DNA of 64,000 nucleotides from Selenomonas sp. (GTDB lineage Bacteria > Bacillota_C > Negativicutes > Selenomonadales > Selenomonadaceae): the NCBI RefSeq assembly GCF_024699275.1, contig NZ_JAILPX010000047.1, positions 1 through 64,000 of the forward strand, in the 5' to 3' direction. The first letter of the stretch is position 1. Each line of letters opens with the position of its first letter. This document shows positions 34,708 through 43,743 of the stretch, one piece after another. Below the pieces are notes generated by a model. The model did not search any database. It was not told the origin of the DNA and saw only the letters and a program-made list of their open reading frames with translations. Made by a program: the position numbers and the translations under genes.

Positions 34708-36081
34708 TTATTTACTAAAGAACAGGGCATAATACCCATTAACGAAGATGACCAATACAATCAAGGGCAGTATATAGGTCGCATAGAAGCGAATCCACTG
34801 GGGAAAAGCTGCCCCTCGGCCCGTATCCGCTTCCTTGATGAAGTTATCCCAGCCCCAGCCATACCGACTGGTACAAAAGGCCATATACACCAGACTGCCC
34901 AGGGGCAGGATATTATTGGACACCAGGAAATCCTCTAGGTCCAATATTCCTGACCCTCTGCCCAAGGGCTGAATCCAGCTCCATTCATTAAAGCCCAGCA
35001 CGCAGGGCAGGGAAAGCAGGATGACCACAGGAATCCCCCAGAAGATAATCCTATGCCGGTCAACATGCAACAGGTCAAAAAAGCAGACCACGAGATTCTC
35101 AAACACGGCAATCACCGTCGACATGGCAGCAAAGGTCATAAAGAGGAAAAACAACGTTCCCCAAAGCCGCCCCAATGGCATGGCATTGAATACATTGGGC
35201 AGAGTTACAAACAAGAGGTTTGGACCGCTGGAAGGACTCACGCCGTAACTGAAACAAGCAGGGAAAATAATCAACCCCGCCATGATGGCCACAAAGGTAT
35301 CCAGCAGAATAATCCAGACCGCCTCGCCGGTCAGGCGCTTACTCTTGCCAATGTACGAACCAAACACGGCCAAGGACCCCATGCCAATGGACAGGGTAAA
35401 GAACGCCTGCCCCATAGCGGCAAAGATAACTTCCTTTAAGCCATGCTCCATCAATCGATCAAAATCCGGATAAAGATAATACTTCAAGCCCTCATCTGCA
35501 CCGGGAAGCAACACGGAATTGATTCCCAGAATAACCATGAGCACCAGCAGGCAGGTCATCATAAACTTTGTGATGCGTTCAACACCTGCCTCAACCCCCA
35601 GATAGCAAACGCCGCCACAGAGGATAACCATCGCCATCATGTAACCGCCCATGGTCACCGGATCCTGCAACAAACCGCCAAAGACAGCACCAATGCCTGC
35701 GGCATCCAAACCTTCAAAGGCCCCAGTCGCCGTCTTATAGAGATAATACAACATCCAACCAGCCACCGTGGTATAGAACATCATCAGAATCATATTCCCG
35801 CCAATGGCCGTGTATTTATGCCAATGCCACTTGGTTCCCTTTGGCTCCAACACATCAAAGGACATAGCCGCACTGCGGACACTGGCCCGGCCCACGGCAA
35901 ACTCAGCCACCATGATGGGCAACCCCAGGATTGCCAAAAATAGCAGGTAAATCAACACGAAGGAGGCACCACCATACTGGCCGGTAATATAGGGGAATCG
36001 CCACACATTACCTAAACCGATGGCACATCCCGCTGACACCAGAATAAACCCCAAGCGGGTGGAAAATCCATTTCTTTCCAA
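34708..36081 (-). CDS. Sodium:neurotransmitter symporter (NSS) family amino-acid transporter
   Basis: A 457-residue membrane transporter with about 12 hydrophobic segments. The NSS hallmarks are present: STRLGFILVSAGCAIGLGNVWRFPY at residues 6-30 (quoted in parts: GCAIGLGNVWRFPY) and the glycine-rich helix 1 that binds sodium and substrate. Bacterial members take up tryptophan, leucine or methionine (MetP of corynebacteria). Start is a TTG at 36081 with AAGGTG 8 bases upstream. Position directly before metN-metI-metQ makes methionine a reasonable substrate, but this is inference from context. Confidence 0.85.
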   Translation of the reverse strand: MERNGFSTRLGFILVSAGCAIGLGNVWRFPYITGQYGGASFVLIYLLFLAILGLPIMVAEFAVGRASVRSAAMSFDVLEPKGTKWHWHKYTAIGGNMILMMFYTTVAGWMLYYLYKTATGAFEGLDAAGIGAVFGGLLQDPVTMGGYMMAMVILCGGVCYLGVEAGVERITKFMMTCLLVLMVILGINSVLLPGADEGLKYYLYPDFDRLMEHGLKEVIFAAMGQAFFTLSIGMGSLAVFGSYIGKSKRLTGEAVWIILLDTFVAIMAGLIIFPACFSYGVSPSSGPNLLFVTLPNVFNAMPLGRLWGTLFFLFMTFAAMSTVIAVFENLVVCFFDLLHVDRHRIIFWGIPVVILLSLPCVLGFNEWSWIQPLGRGSGILDLEDFLVSNNILPLGSLVYMAFCTSRYGWGWDNFIKEADTGRGAAFPQWIRFYATYILPLIVLVIFVNGYYALFFSK

Positions 36082-36158
36082 TCTACATACACCTTCTCTC
36101 TGGAACCATCCAGCAATAACTTGTACATCTGCGGCAAATATTCCTGCCAGTTCCTCCT

Positions 36159-36227
36159 AAAAAAATTTGCTCTATGCGAATAATGATAGATAATCACCCA
36201 TCTATATTACCGCAAAGAGCAAATTTT
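36159..36227 (-). terminator. Long hairpin terminator after serS / in the NSS leader
   Basis: AAAATTTGCTCT (36162-36173) and AGAGCAAATTTT (36216-36227) pair, extended by TGCG/CGCA with one mismatch, and an inner ATAGAT/ATCTAT pair; on the minus strand seven T follow. It ends serS transcription. A weak promoter TGGACA-17-TAATAT overlaps the upstream arm, so the palindrome could also act as an operator or leader structure for the NSS-met operon. Confidence 0.75.
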
Positions 36228-36276
36228 GTCCAGCAGTGCGCGACACTTTGTTACAAACTGCTTGTATATTTGTAAT

Positions 36277-37548
36277 TTACTTGATTACTTCTACACCGCC
36301 CATATAGGGAATCAAGGCCTTGGGCACGATGACCGAACCATCTTCCTGCTGATAGTTTTCCAGGATAGCCGCTACGGTACGACCAACAGCCAAGCCCGAA
36401 CCATTCAGCGTATGCACAAATTCCGGCTTGGACTTGCTGTCACGGCGGAATTTGATATTGGCACGACGAGCCTGATAGTCAAGGCAGTTCGAACAGGAAG
36501 AAATCTCCCGATACTTTCCTTGGGCCGGGAACCAAACCTCAATATCATAGGTCTTGGCAGACGTGAAACTCATATCGCCAGTGCAAAGCTGTACCACATG
36601 ATACGGCAGTTCCAAAATACGGAGCACATCTTCAGCGGCATCCACCATGGATTCCAATTCATCCCAGCTGGTTTCCGGCTTAACGAATTTTATCAGCTCG
36701 ACTTTATTGAACTGATGCTGACGGATAAGACCGCGGGTATCCCGGCCGGCACTGCCAGCCTCAGCACGGAAGCAGGCGGTATAAGCACTGTAATACTCCG
36801 GCAATTTATCGCCATCGAGGATTTCATCACGATGGTAGTTCGTGGTCGGCACTTCGGCAGTCGGCACCAGATAATAATCCATGCCTTCAAGCTTGAACAT
36901 ATCCTCGGCAAACTTCGGCAGCTGGCCCGTGCCCGTCATGCTGTCCTTATTGGCAATGTAGGGAGCCAGCATTTCCGTATAGCCATGTTTCGTGGCATGA
37001 AGGTCCATCATAAAGTTGATGCAGGCACGTTCCAAACGGGCCCCCAGCCCCTTGTAGAACATGAAACGGGCACCGGTAACTTTAGCAGCGCGGTCCGCAT
37101 CGAGAATATCCAAATCCGTACCAATATCCCAGTGCGCCTTCGGCTCGAAGGAGAACGCTGTCGGCGTACCCCATTTGCGTACTTCTGGATTCTCCGTATC
37201 GTCCTTGCCGATGGGCACATCTGCCTTCGGCATATTCGGAATGTGCAGCAGGATATCCCGCAATTTCTCTTCTACTTCCTTAAGCTGGGCATCCAAGCCA
37301 GAGATTTTCTCCCCCACGGCCCGCATCTCCGCAATCTTGTCATCAGCATTTTCCTTGTTTTTCTTCATCTGACTGATGACCTTCGATACTTCATTGCGCT
37401 CTGCCTTTAAGGTCTCCGTTTGCTGCAACAGGCTGCGGCGCTCCTGCTCCAAAGCTGTAAAATCATCCAGCTTCAGCGGATTATGCCGATTAGCCAGCAT
37501 CTGCTTTACTTCATCAAGATGCTCCCGAACAAATTTAATATCTAACAA
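36277..37548 (-). CDS. serS: Seryl-tRNA synthetase
   Basis: A 423-residue class II aminoacyl-tRNA synthetase. The N-terminal coiled-coil arm (about residues 30-100) that grips the long arm of tRNA-Ser is followed by motif 2 ([22 protein letters not shown]) seen in parts as FRAEAGSAG and GLIRQHQF, the serine-specific TAEVP and motif 3 [15 protein letters not shown]. The TTG at 37548 gives the usual N-terminus (M)[12 protein letters not shown] at 37557 is possible. A TATAAT at 37604-37609 may be its -10. No T-box leader is present in the 100 bp upstream. Confidence 0.95.
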   Translation of the reverse strand: MLDIKFVREHLDEVKQMLANRHNPLKLDDFTALEQERRSLLQQTETLKAERNEVSKVISQMKKNKENADDKIAEMRAVGEKISGLDAQLKEVEEKLRDILLHIPNMPKADVPIGKDDTENPEVRKWGTPTAFSFEPKAHWDIGTDLDILDADRAAKVTGARFMFYKGLGARLERACINFMMDLHATKHGYTEMLAPYIANKDSMTGTGQLPKFAEDMFKLEGMDYYLVPTAEVPTTNYHRDEILDGDKLPEYYSAYTACFRAEAGSAGRDTRGLIRQHQFNKVELIKFVKPETSWDELESMVDAAEDVLRILELPYHVVQLCTGDMSFTSAKTYDIEVWFPAQGKYREISSCSNCLDYQARRANIKFRRDSKSKPEFVHTLNGSGLAVGRTVAAILENYQQEDGSVIVPKALIPYMGGVEVIK

Positions 37549-37650
37549 AATTCTCACTCTCCATATCTCATACCCCCAAGAGGGAAAAATCACCTAAGAC
37601 AGTATTATACCGCAGTTGTCCTAAAATTACCACACACGCCGGCACTTCAG

Positions 37651-38424
37651 CTAGAATTTTCCTCCGCCACCGCCATGACTGCTGTCACTGGAGGAAGTCG
37701 AACTGCCACTATCCCTATCCTTCGCCTTTTTATGACGGGTAACCGTGGTATAAAGGAAACGATCCTGCCGCTGCTGGATATCCACGCTGTCATGCTGCAG
37801 ATATGCATCAGCCTCCCGGGCAGGCACAACATTACTCATCCCACAGATGAGATAATAGGCAAAGCCAGCGCCTCCCACAGCAGCCACCGCCAGGGCAATA
37901 ACTGCAGCCAGCCAATCAAATTCCTCTGCAGGATCATAGGGCTCCCCGACGGCTTCGTAATAATCCAGATAATCGTCTATACCATCTACAAAAGCATTAA
38001 AACTGGCATCATAATCCCCATCGGATAAATCCGACAAAAAATAATTCTGCAACCCCTTTATCCCCGTTCCATCGGGAATCCTAATCCGCATATTATTATC
38101 GGTGGAAATATACCAATCCCGGCTTCCCATCACCACCAGCAGGACAATGCTGCCATTTACACTGCCTGCATAATTCTTGTCCAGAATATCATTGGCAAAT
38201 TTGCCAGCAACCTTACCGTCAGGCAGATTCTGCAACGTACAGATTCCAATTTTCACGTTGTATTTCGCTTCCACCTGCTGAATCTTTGTGGTCAGCGCCT
38301 GCCGCTGACTATCCGACAGGAGCCGGGCCTGATCCGCTACAGGTGCTGATGCCATCACCACTGGCTGGACAGCCATCAGGAGCAGGAGACAGACACCTTG
38401 AAAAATGATTAGGATTCTTTTCAT
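37651..38424 (-). CDS. TPM-domain membrane protein (YgcG/YdjH-like)
   Basis: A 257-residue protein with signal peptide (residues 1-26), a periplasmic TPM domain (VADQARLLSDSQRQAL to about 150), a membrane segment near 180 (VIALAVAAVGGAGFAYYLI), and a cytoplasmic tail ending in a Ser-rich, Gly-rich stretch (HGGGGGKF), the standard end of YgcG-type proteins. AGGAGG precedes the ATG. It follows the zinc-ribbon gene by 13 bp. The trio resembles B. subtilis ydjG-ydjH-ydjI, where YdjH (TPM) and YdjG (zinc ribbon) anchor a complex at the membrane. Biochemical activity unknown. Confidence 0.82.
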   Translation of the reverse strand: MKRILIIFQGVCLLLLMAVQPVVMASAPVADQARLLSDSQRQALTTKIQQVEAKYNVKIGICTLQNLPDGKVAGKFANDILDKNYAGSVNGSIVLLVVMGSRDWYISTDNNMRIRIPDGTGIKGLQNYFLSDLSDGDYDASFNAFVDGIDDYLDYYEAVGEPYDPAEEFDWLAAVIALAVAAVGGAGFAYYLICGMSNVVPAREADAYLQHDSVDIQQRQDRFLYTTVTRHKKAKDRDSGSSTSSSDSSHGGGGGKF

Positions 38425-38437
38425 TGCCGCCACCTCC

Positions 38438-39544
38438 TTAATCCGCAAACAGCCATTTAACTGCGTAGTAAACAAGGGGCAGGATTATGGCAAAGGCCAG
38501 CAGCCCATAAGCTATAGCCTTTTTCTTGTCGTAGGGAAGGCTGCCCACAATCTTTCCCGACTGGCCATTCATCATAAAGGTGTAGGGCTTATCCTGATAA
38601 CGGGTGGTAACAATCCATACAGGAGCCATACAATACGCTACCGCACCAGTCTGCTTCTTTATATCAGACTTCGTACAGGACACATGATCATAACCTTGCA
38701 CCGTATCTTCCAACACAGCCACGGCACTTTGCTGAACCCGCTTGTCAGCCCGGGGTACAGAAGCCTCTGCATCCACATCGTATTTATCCGCCAAAAATCC
38801 CGTCATATAGGCATTGGAAAAGGGTACCATCTCATGGTAATCGAATGGCTCGATACTCTCCATATAGGAGTCATCCATCTTCTTGCTGCCATCCACAGGA
38901 ATCTTGGCAAAGGCCATACTGCCTGAGCGCAAACATTCATAATGACGGGTCTCCGTGACTTCCTCATCACTGGTTTCATAAACGTGGACCTTCTCTGCCC
39001 GAAAATGGGCATAAACATCCACCTCAGAATCGAATAACCAAAAGGGCACATAGATGGCCTGAATGGCCTCAATCCTGTTCTGGGTTTTGAAGAGACTCGG
39101 CAGCAGCCACTTGTCCTTACAAAATTCCTTCAATGCCGCCTTAGCTTCCTCTTTGTTTTTCTTAAAGGGAATGATATAATCCGGCTTCAGCATCCCCTCA
39201 AATCGGTTGGGCAGCATTACCGCATGACCACAGTAACAGCATTCCGTAGCCATAGTATTGCCATCAGCCACGATTTCTGCACCACAGGACTCACAAACAA
39301 AGGACTTGAAAGCCGCCGCCTCTTCTGCGGACCATTCGCCGCCAGCCACGGCCGTATCCCATTTCTCATCTTCTTTATCAGCGGCCTTTGCCGCCATCGC
39401 TTCTTTCGCCTGAAACAGCTCCTCAATGGCCGCTGCCTCCAGTTCTGTGCCACAGTATTCACAAGTTATCTTTTGCGTACCGGGCTTGAAATCCAGTGGC
39501 GCACTGCAATTTGGGCATTTATAAGCTACAGAATTACTGGCCAT
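38438..39544 (-). CDS. Zinc-ribbon membrane protein (YdjG-like)
   Basis: A 368-residue protein with two CxxC zinc ribbons at the N-terminus (YKCPNCSAPLDF and CEYCGTEL at 8-33; VCESCGAEI and CCYCGHAV near 83-108), a middle domain without clear relatives that includes AIYVPFWLFDSEV and VWIVTTRYQDKPYTFMMNG, and one C-terminal membrane segment (GLLAFAIILPLVYYAVKWLF). The order zinc ribbon, soluble part, C-terminal anchor matches YdjG of B. subtilis. Between the SPFH gene (33 bp upstream) and the TPM gene. Probably a membrane-associated adaptor. Confidence 0.75.
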   Translation of the reverse strand: MASNSVAYKCPNCSAPLDFKPGTQKITCEYCGTELEAAAIEELFQAKEAMAAKAADKEDEKWDTAVAGGEWSAEEAAAFKSFVCESCGAEIVADGNTMATECCYCGHAVMLPNRFEGMLKPDYIIPFKKNKEEAKAALKEFCKDKWLLPSLFKTQNRIEAIQAIYVPFWLFDSEVDVYAHFRAEKVHVYETSDEEVTETRHYECLRSGSMAFAKIPVDGSKKMDDSYMESIEPFDYHEMVPFSNAYMTGFLADKYDVDAEASVPRADKRVQQSAVAVLEDTVQGYDHVSCTKSDIKKQTGAVAYCMAPVWIVTTRYQDKPYTFMMNGQSGKIVGSLPYDKKKAIAYGLLAFAIILPLVYYAVKWLFAD

Positions 39545-39577
39545 ATCGCCACCTCCTTTTTCGCTTCTATGGCTGTT

Positions 39578-40867
39578 TTAGGGACGAGGACTGCCACACT
39601 CCGCACAGAACTTGCCACTGTTCTTCGCACCACATTTACAGGTCCAATCGCCTGCAGGTCTGGGTTTGCCACATTCCGCACAGAATTTGCCGGTATTTTT
39701 TGTACCACATACGCAAATCCAGCCATCATCCGGTTTTGGCTGACCGCATTCGGAACAGAACTTCCCCGTATTGCCACTGTGTCCACAACTGCAGGACCAG
39801 CCATCCGTATTCATTTGCCGGGCACCTTGCTGCGCTTGGGCCCCCTTTTGCGCCTGGCCCTGGGCCATCAAATCCCCTATATTGACACCATTGGCCTGAC
39901 CAGCCATGTTCATGCCCATAAAGCCAATAGCGGCACCACCATCATTATTCGCCGCATCCCGCAGGGCATCGGCCTGGGCGGCTCCGTACATGCCCGCCAT
40001 CAAAGACGGATCACGCCCCAAGACCGCAGCCTCCTGCATCTTTTGCAGTTTTTCCAGCACTGCCTGACTTTCATCGGTAAGGCTTACGCTGGCCACCGCT
40101 ACAGATACTACCTCAATGCCGCGCAAATTGCCCCATTTCTGACTCAGACTCTCATTCAACGCAGCGGCAATATCCGCAGAATGCGCTTCCAGCTCATCAT
40201 AGCCTACCCGCATGGCCGAAATCTTGGCCATAGCAGGTTTCAAAGCCATCATGAGTTCAGATTTCAACTGACTGTCAATTTCCTCCCGATTAAAGGTGTC
40301 ACTGACATTACTGGCGATATTGGTATAAAACAGTATGGGATTGGTGATGCGATAACTATACTCACCAAAACAGCGAATCTGTATCGTCTGTTCATAGTTC
40401 AGCGTATCATCCCGTACCTTGAAGGCAATGGGCGATGGCGTGCCAAACTTATTGCCGTAAATTTCCTTGGTATTGACGTAATACACCCGCTGGTCCCGGC
40501 CCGTATCGCCACCAAAGCTGAAGCGCCGTCCAATTTCTGCAAAAACCTTGGGAATGGTCTGAGACAGGTCTCCCGCAAACAGGGAGGGTTCCGTCTCCTT
40601 ATCATAGGTATATTCCCCAGGTTCAGCACAGATATCCACTACCTCACCATTCTCCACAATAATCAGGCACTGTCCATTATTTACGGCTACCCGGGACCCC
40701 TGAGATATGATATTATCATCGCCCTTATTGGAACTACCGCTGCCCGTCCTGCGGTGCCCCTTAGCCATCAGCACATCAGCAGACAGACTATCACAATAGA
40801 TATATTCCTTCCACTGGTCGCCCAGGACACCGCCAACAGCGCCCATACCTGCTTGTAAAAGCCCCAT
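39578..40867 (-). CDS. SPFH-domain protein with C-terminal zinc ribbons (YdjI-like)
   Basis: A 429-residue protein; the ATG at 40867 has AGGAGGG upstream. Residues 1-290 form a virion-core-protein-like SPFH domain (QWKEYIYCDSLSADVLMAKG; later VYYVNTKEIYGNKFGTPSPI; IDSQLKSELMMALKPAMAKI), and the C-terminus has three consecutive double-CxxC ribbons (SCSCGHSGNTGKFCSECG, WICVCGTKNTGKFCAECG, WTCKCGAKNSGKFCAECG). YdjI in B. subtilis belongs to the same family and helps localise the stress protein PspA. First gene of the trio; divergent from tRNA-Gly. No pspA gene is in the window. Confidence 0.85.
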   Translation of the reverse strand: MGLLQAGMGAVGGVLGDQWKEYIYCDSLSADVLMAKGHRRTGSGSSNKGDDNIISQGSRVAVNNGQCLIIVENGEVVDICAEPGEYTYDKETEPSLFAGDLSQTIPKVFAEIGRRFSFGGDTGRDQRVYYVNTKEIYGNKFGTPSPIAFKVRDDTLNYEQTIQIRCFGEYSYRITNPILFYTNIASNVSDTFNREEIDSQLKSELMMALKPAMAKISAMRVGYDELEAHSADIAAALNESLSQKWGNLRGIEVVSVAVASVSLTDESQAVLEKLQKMQEAAVLGRDPSLMAGMYGAAQADALRDAANNDGGAAIGFMGMNMAGQANGVNIGDLMAQGQAQKGAQAQQGARQMNTDGWSCSCGHSGNTGKFCSECGQPKPDDGWICVCGTKNTGKFCAECGKPRPAGDWTCKCGAKNSGKFCAECGSPRP

Positions 40868-40944
40868 GATTATCCCTCCTGTAATCAATAACACGGATTC
40901 TCTATAAACATTATTTTTTCGCGGTTCATTTGCAGAATTCCCCC

Positions 40945-40973
40945 TTGCAAAGATAAAACAAAAATGCTATACT
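40945..40973 (+). promoter_or_regulatory. Promoter of tRNA-Gly
   Basis: TTGCAA (40945-40950), 17-bp spacer, TATACT (40968-40973); transcription would start about 6 bp before the tRNA. Confidence 0.8.
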
Positions 40974-40985
40974 AAATAAGTCCTT

Positions 40986-41059
40986 GCGGGCATAGTTCAT
41001 CGGTAGAATGAAAGCTTCCCAAGCTTTAGAGGTGGGTTCGACTCCCATTGCCCGCTCCA
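40986..41059 (+). tRNA. tRNA-Gly (anticodon CCC)
   Basis: A 74-base tRNA with encoded CCA. Acceptor stem GCGGGCA/TGCCCGC, T discriminator, D arm with AGTTCATCGGTAGAAT, anticodon stem AAAGC/GCTTT around TTCCCAA, T arm GTGGGTTCGACTCCCAT. Reads GGG codons. It is alone, with promoter in front and a terminator 12 bp behind. In the gene-free stretch 40868-41182 nothing else is seen except the two terminators listed. Confidence 0.97.
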
Positions 41060-41070
41060 TAAGATATTTC

Positions 41071-41098
41071 AGCCACTGTTATTCAGCAGTGGCTTTTT
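41071..41098 (+). terminator. Intrinsic terminator after tRNA-Gly
   Basis: AGCCACTG (41071-41078) and CAGTGGCT (41087-41094) form an 8-bp perfect stem followed by TTTT. Confidence 0.88.
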
Positions 41099-41148
41099 CA
41101 TATATATTCCCTATACGGAAATTCACCATAAATCCCACTGCATAGAAA

Positions 41149-41180
41149 TAGACAGTACCTCCATACACAGAGGTACTGCC
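41149..41180 (-). terminator. Hairpin after the AtpZ-like gene
   Basis: CAGTACCTC (41153-41161) pairs with GAGGTACTG (41170-41178), outer G-C pair at 41151/41180; on the minus strand TATTTCTAT follows. Lies 2 bp past the stop and probably ends the long envelope transcript. The T-run is weak. Confidence 0.6.
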
Positions 41181-41182
41181 TA

Positions 41183-41413
41183 TCATATAAGTTCGTTATT
41201 CTTTAGTTGCCGGTACAAGGTATAAAACGCGGCCGGAAAGCCTAAAACAATACCGCCAATTATCCCAGCTTTGCCCAGTTGGAGATAATCACCCAGCAAA
41301 CTCCCGATATAGCCACAAATTCCCACAAAGACAACCAGGTATATTCCCACACCACCAAGAATGGAAAAGGCCTTGACCGCCTGCTTCAAACCGTTTGGTT
41401 CCTGCCCGCTCAT
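41183..41413 (-). CDS. AtpZ/AtpI-family small membrane protein
   Basis: A 76-residue protein with two hydrophobic segments (AFSILGGVGIYLVVFVGICG and AGIIGGIVLGFPAAFYTLY) and the IGSLLGDYL turn between them, the pattern of AtpZ/AtpI, which precede ATP-synthase operons and aid assembly of the c-ring or magnesium uptake. I start at the ATG at 41413, two bases after the wecB stop; the ribosome site is poor, so coupling to wecB is likely, and a start at 41434 is possible. No atp structural genes follow; the tRNA is next, so the gene is separated from any atp operon. Confidence 0.7.
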   Translation of the reverse strand: MSGQEPNGLKQAVKAFSILGGVGIYLVVFVGICGYIGSLLGDYLQLGKAGIIGGIVLGFPAAFYTLYRQLKNNELI

Positions 41414-41417
41414 CTTC

Positions 41418-42581
41418 TTATTTACCAACGAAAACATCCGGCCGGCTATCGGCCAAGCCATAATGATAGAGGATGGCCTGAATAATGCGGGCTGAAGCCT
41501 GGCCATCACCATAAGGATTTACCGATTCAGCCATGCGATTATAAGCATTTTCATCCGTCAGCAGTTTTCTGGCTTCGTCATAGACCACATCGCGGTCCGT
41601 ACCAATAAGCTTTACAGTACCTGCCGCCACTGCCTCAGGACGCTCGGTGGTATCCCGCAGGACCAGCACAGGTTTCCCCAAAGCCGGAGCCTCTTCCTGC
41701 ACACCACCAGAATCGGTAAGAATCAAATGCGCTTTATGCATCAGATTGGCAAAGGGTTCATAATCCAGTGGATCAATCAGATGCACCTTTTCCAGATTCC
41801 CCAACTCTTCCTGCACTACTTCGCGAACCTTGGGATTCTTATGAACGGGGAATACGACCTCCACATCGGCAAATTCCTCGGTAAGCTGACGCAGGGCCTT
41901 ATAGACATGACGCATCGGCTCTCCCAGATTTTCCCGGCGATGAGTGGTAACGAGAATAATGCGTTTATGCTCAAAGTCGATATTCTGGAGCAATTCGTCC
42001 GCGAATTGGAAATCATCCTGAACGGTATGATGCAAGGCATCAATTACCGTATTCCCCGTAACAAAGATACTCTCCGGTCTTACATTTTCTGCCAGCAGAT
42101 TATTTTCCGAGGTCTCCGTAGGTGCAAAATTGAGATCTGCGATGCAGCCCGTGAGTTTGCGGTTCATTTCCTCAGGGAAGGGACTATACTTATCGTGTGT
42201 ACGTAAGCCTGCCTCCACGTGCCCTACCGTTGTCTGATGATAATAAGCCGCCAAAGCACCTGCAAAGGTGGTCGTAGTATCGCCATGAACCAGCACGATA
42301 TCCGGCTTTTCCTGCTCCAGTACCTTATCCAGCCCCATCATGGCCTTGGAGGTGATATCAAAGAGGGTTTGTCCCTGAGCCATAATATCAAGGTCATAAT
42401 CCGGCGTAATCGCAAAAAGCCCCAAAACCTGATCCAGCATCTCTCTATGCTGAGCCGTCACGGCCACCACCGGCGTAATCTTATCCGGATGCTTCTGCAA
42501 TTCCAGCACAATCGGTGCCATCTTGATTGCCTCAGGCCGGGTGCCGAACACCGTCATAACCTTGATTTTCTTTTGTTCCAT
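41418..42581 (-). CDS. wecB: UDP-N-acetylglucosamine 2-epimerase (non-hydrolysing)
   Basis: A 387-residue GT-B-fold epimerase that interconverts UDP-GlcNAc and UDP-ManNAc. TVFGTRPEAIKMAP is the N-terminal signature, VHGDTTTTFAGAL and GHVEAGLRTHDKYSPFPEE are substrate contacts and LTDSGGVQEEAPALGKPVLV the UDP site. The ATG at 42581 has GAGGGG 7 bases upstream. It follows the WecA/TagO-type gene, and the pair could supply the first steps of an enterobacterial-common-antigen-like or other surface polysaccharide. Confidence 0.95.
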   Translation of the reverse strand: MEQKKIKVMTVFGTRPEAIKMAPIVLELQKHPDKITPVVAVTAQHREMLDQVLGLFAITPDYDLDIMAQGQTLFDITSKAMMGLDKVLEQEKPDIVLVHGDTTTTFAGALAAYYHQTTVGHVEAGLRTHDKYSPFPEEMNRKLTGCIADLNFAPTETSENNLLAENVRPESIFVTGNTVIDALHHTVQDDFQFADELLQNIDFEHKRIILVTTHRRENLGEPMRHVYKALRQLTEEFADVEVVFPVHKNPKVREVVQEELGNLEKVHLIDPLDYEPFANLMHKAHLILTDSGGVQEEAPALGKPVLVLRDTTERPEAVAAGTVKLIGTDRDVVYDEARKLLTDENAYNRMAESVNPYGDGQASARIIQAILYHYGLADSRPDVFVGK

Positions 42582-42603
42582 TCCTAGTCCCCTCTCTATA
42601 GTT

Positions 42604-42627
42604 AAAGGCAGGAATCCCCCTGCCTTT
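42604..42627 (-). other. Stem-loop between the WecA/TagO-type gene and wecB
   Basis: AAAGGCAGG (42604-42612) and CCTGCCTTT (42619-42627) form a 9-bp perfect stem with a 6-base loop. The minus-strand 3' side is TTTAACTATAG, so it is at most a weak terminator; it may tune expression of wecB. Confidence 0.55.
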
Positions 42628-42644
42628 TGAACCTGCATGATGTT

Positions 42645-43697
42645 TTAATGCTGCTGGGCCGAATCATTCATTCGGAAAATACCGATTTTCTTGGCACCAT
42701 AGAGCACCAAGGCCACCACCAGACACACGATGGCAATGGCAAACTGATAACTGACTTCCGTCAGAGCCACAGCACTTAAGCCCAGCAAAGCACTGATTAC
42801 ATACATCAGCAACACCGCCTGCCGCTGACTGAACCCTAAATCCATCAAACGATGATGAAGATGTCCTTTGTCGGGCTTAAAGATGGGCACCCCACCGCGA
42901 TAACGGCGCACAATGGCAAAGGTGGTATCCAGAATGGGCAGCCCCAATGCCAAAATGGGTACAATGAGTGCAATGGTTGCTGCGCATTTCACCGCGCCGA
43001 TAACGGAAATACCGGCCAACATATACCCTAGGAACAAGCTTCCCGAATCCCCCATGAATATTCTCGCGGGATTGAAATTATAATAGAGAAAGCCAAAAGC
43101 TGCTCCAGCCAGTGCTGCCGTAAGCACCGCCACCAACATGATGTTCTGATGCAAAGCCACCAGGAAGATGGTAGTCGCTGCGATGGTGGACACACCGGCA
43201 GCCAAACCATCCAAGCCATCAATGAGATTTACTGTATTGGTAAGCCCCACAATCCAAAAAATCGTCAACGGAATAGCCAGCCATTCCGTATAGAAATAAT
43301 CGCCAAAAGGATCCGTAATGAAATCAATGCGCACATCAAATACAAGGACCAGTACTGCTGCGGCAAGAATCTGCCCCACCAGTTTCACCTTGGCCGGCAG
43401 ATTCTTATAATCATCAATGACACCGACAAGCACAATCATCGAGCCGCCCACCAAAAGGCCGGTGACCTCGAACAACACATCCGGTTCCACTTCAATGAAC
43501 TGCATAATCCCTATAATCGCCACCATAAAGGCCGCATAAATCCCCAATCCACCGATGCGGGGAATGGGTTTTTTATGTACTTTTCTCGCATCAGGAGCAT
43601 CCATAGCCCCCGTCTTGGCCGCCAGGAAAATCACACCGGGCGTAATGAGCAAGGCCACACCTGCGGCAATGACAAACGCCAACACATATTCTGGCAT
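42645..43697 (-). CDS. Undecaprenyl-phosphate GlcNAc-1-phosphate transferase (WecA/TagO type)
   Basis: A 350-residue polytopic membrane enzyme of the MraY/WecA family with about 11 hydrophobic segments. It transfers a sugar 1-phosphate, usually GlcNAc-1-P, to undecaprenyl phosphate, starting a lipid-linked glycan. Motifs: MDAPDARKVHKKPIPRIGGLG (given here as DAPDARKVH and PRIGGLG), VGVIDDYKNLP, the Asp-rich NLIDGLDGLAAG, GDSGSLFLGY and KPDKGHLHHRLMDLG with the catalytic His cluster. The ATG at 43697 has GAGGTG 8 bases upstream and a strong promoter lies at 43744-43772. Whether it starts O-antigen or another polymer is open. Confidence 0.9.
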   Translation of the reverse strand: MPEYVLAFVIAAGVALLITPGVIFLAAKTGAMDAPDARKVHKKPIPRIGGLGIYAAFMVAIIGIMQFIEVEPDVLFEVTGLLVGGSMIVLVGVIDDYKNLPAKVKLVGQILAAAVLVLVFDVRIDFITDPFGDYFYTEWLAIPLTIFWIVGLTNTVNLIDGLDGLAAGVSTIAATTIFLVALHQNIMLVAVLTAALAGAAFGFLYYNFNPARIFMGDSGSLFLGYMLAGISVIGAVKCAATIALIVPILALGLPILDTTFAIVRRYRGGVPIFKPDKGHLHHRLMDLGFSQRQAVLLMYVISALLGLSAVALTEVSYQFAIAIVCLVVALVLYGAKKIGIFRMNDSAQQH

Positions 43698-43743
43698 ACA
43701 AGTAGCACCTCTTTTTCTCAAAATCGAAATTCATAACAAGCCT

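Noticed and set aside
36012..36197. Leader peptide gene upstream of the NSS transporter
   Set aside because: An AGGAGG and an ATG occur after the hairpin, but the frame overlaps the NSS coding start out of frame and has no conserved features I can recognise.
37549..37650. T-box leader of serS
   Set aside because: The gap to the upstream gene is about 100 bp and lacks the T-box consensus and a terminator pair.
39224..40858. Long open frame on the plus strand (544 codons)
   Set aside because: Antisense to the SPFH and zinc-ribbon genes, whose domains and ribosome sites are clear; it has no recognisable domain. The similar plus-strand frames at 16789-18048 (opposite aspA) and 36226-37410 (opposite serS) are rejected for the same reason.
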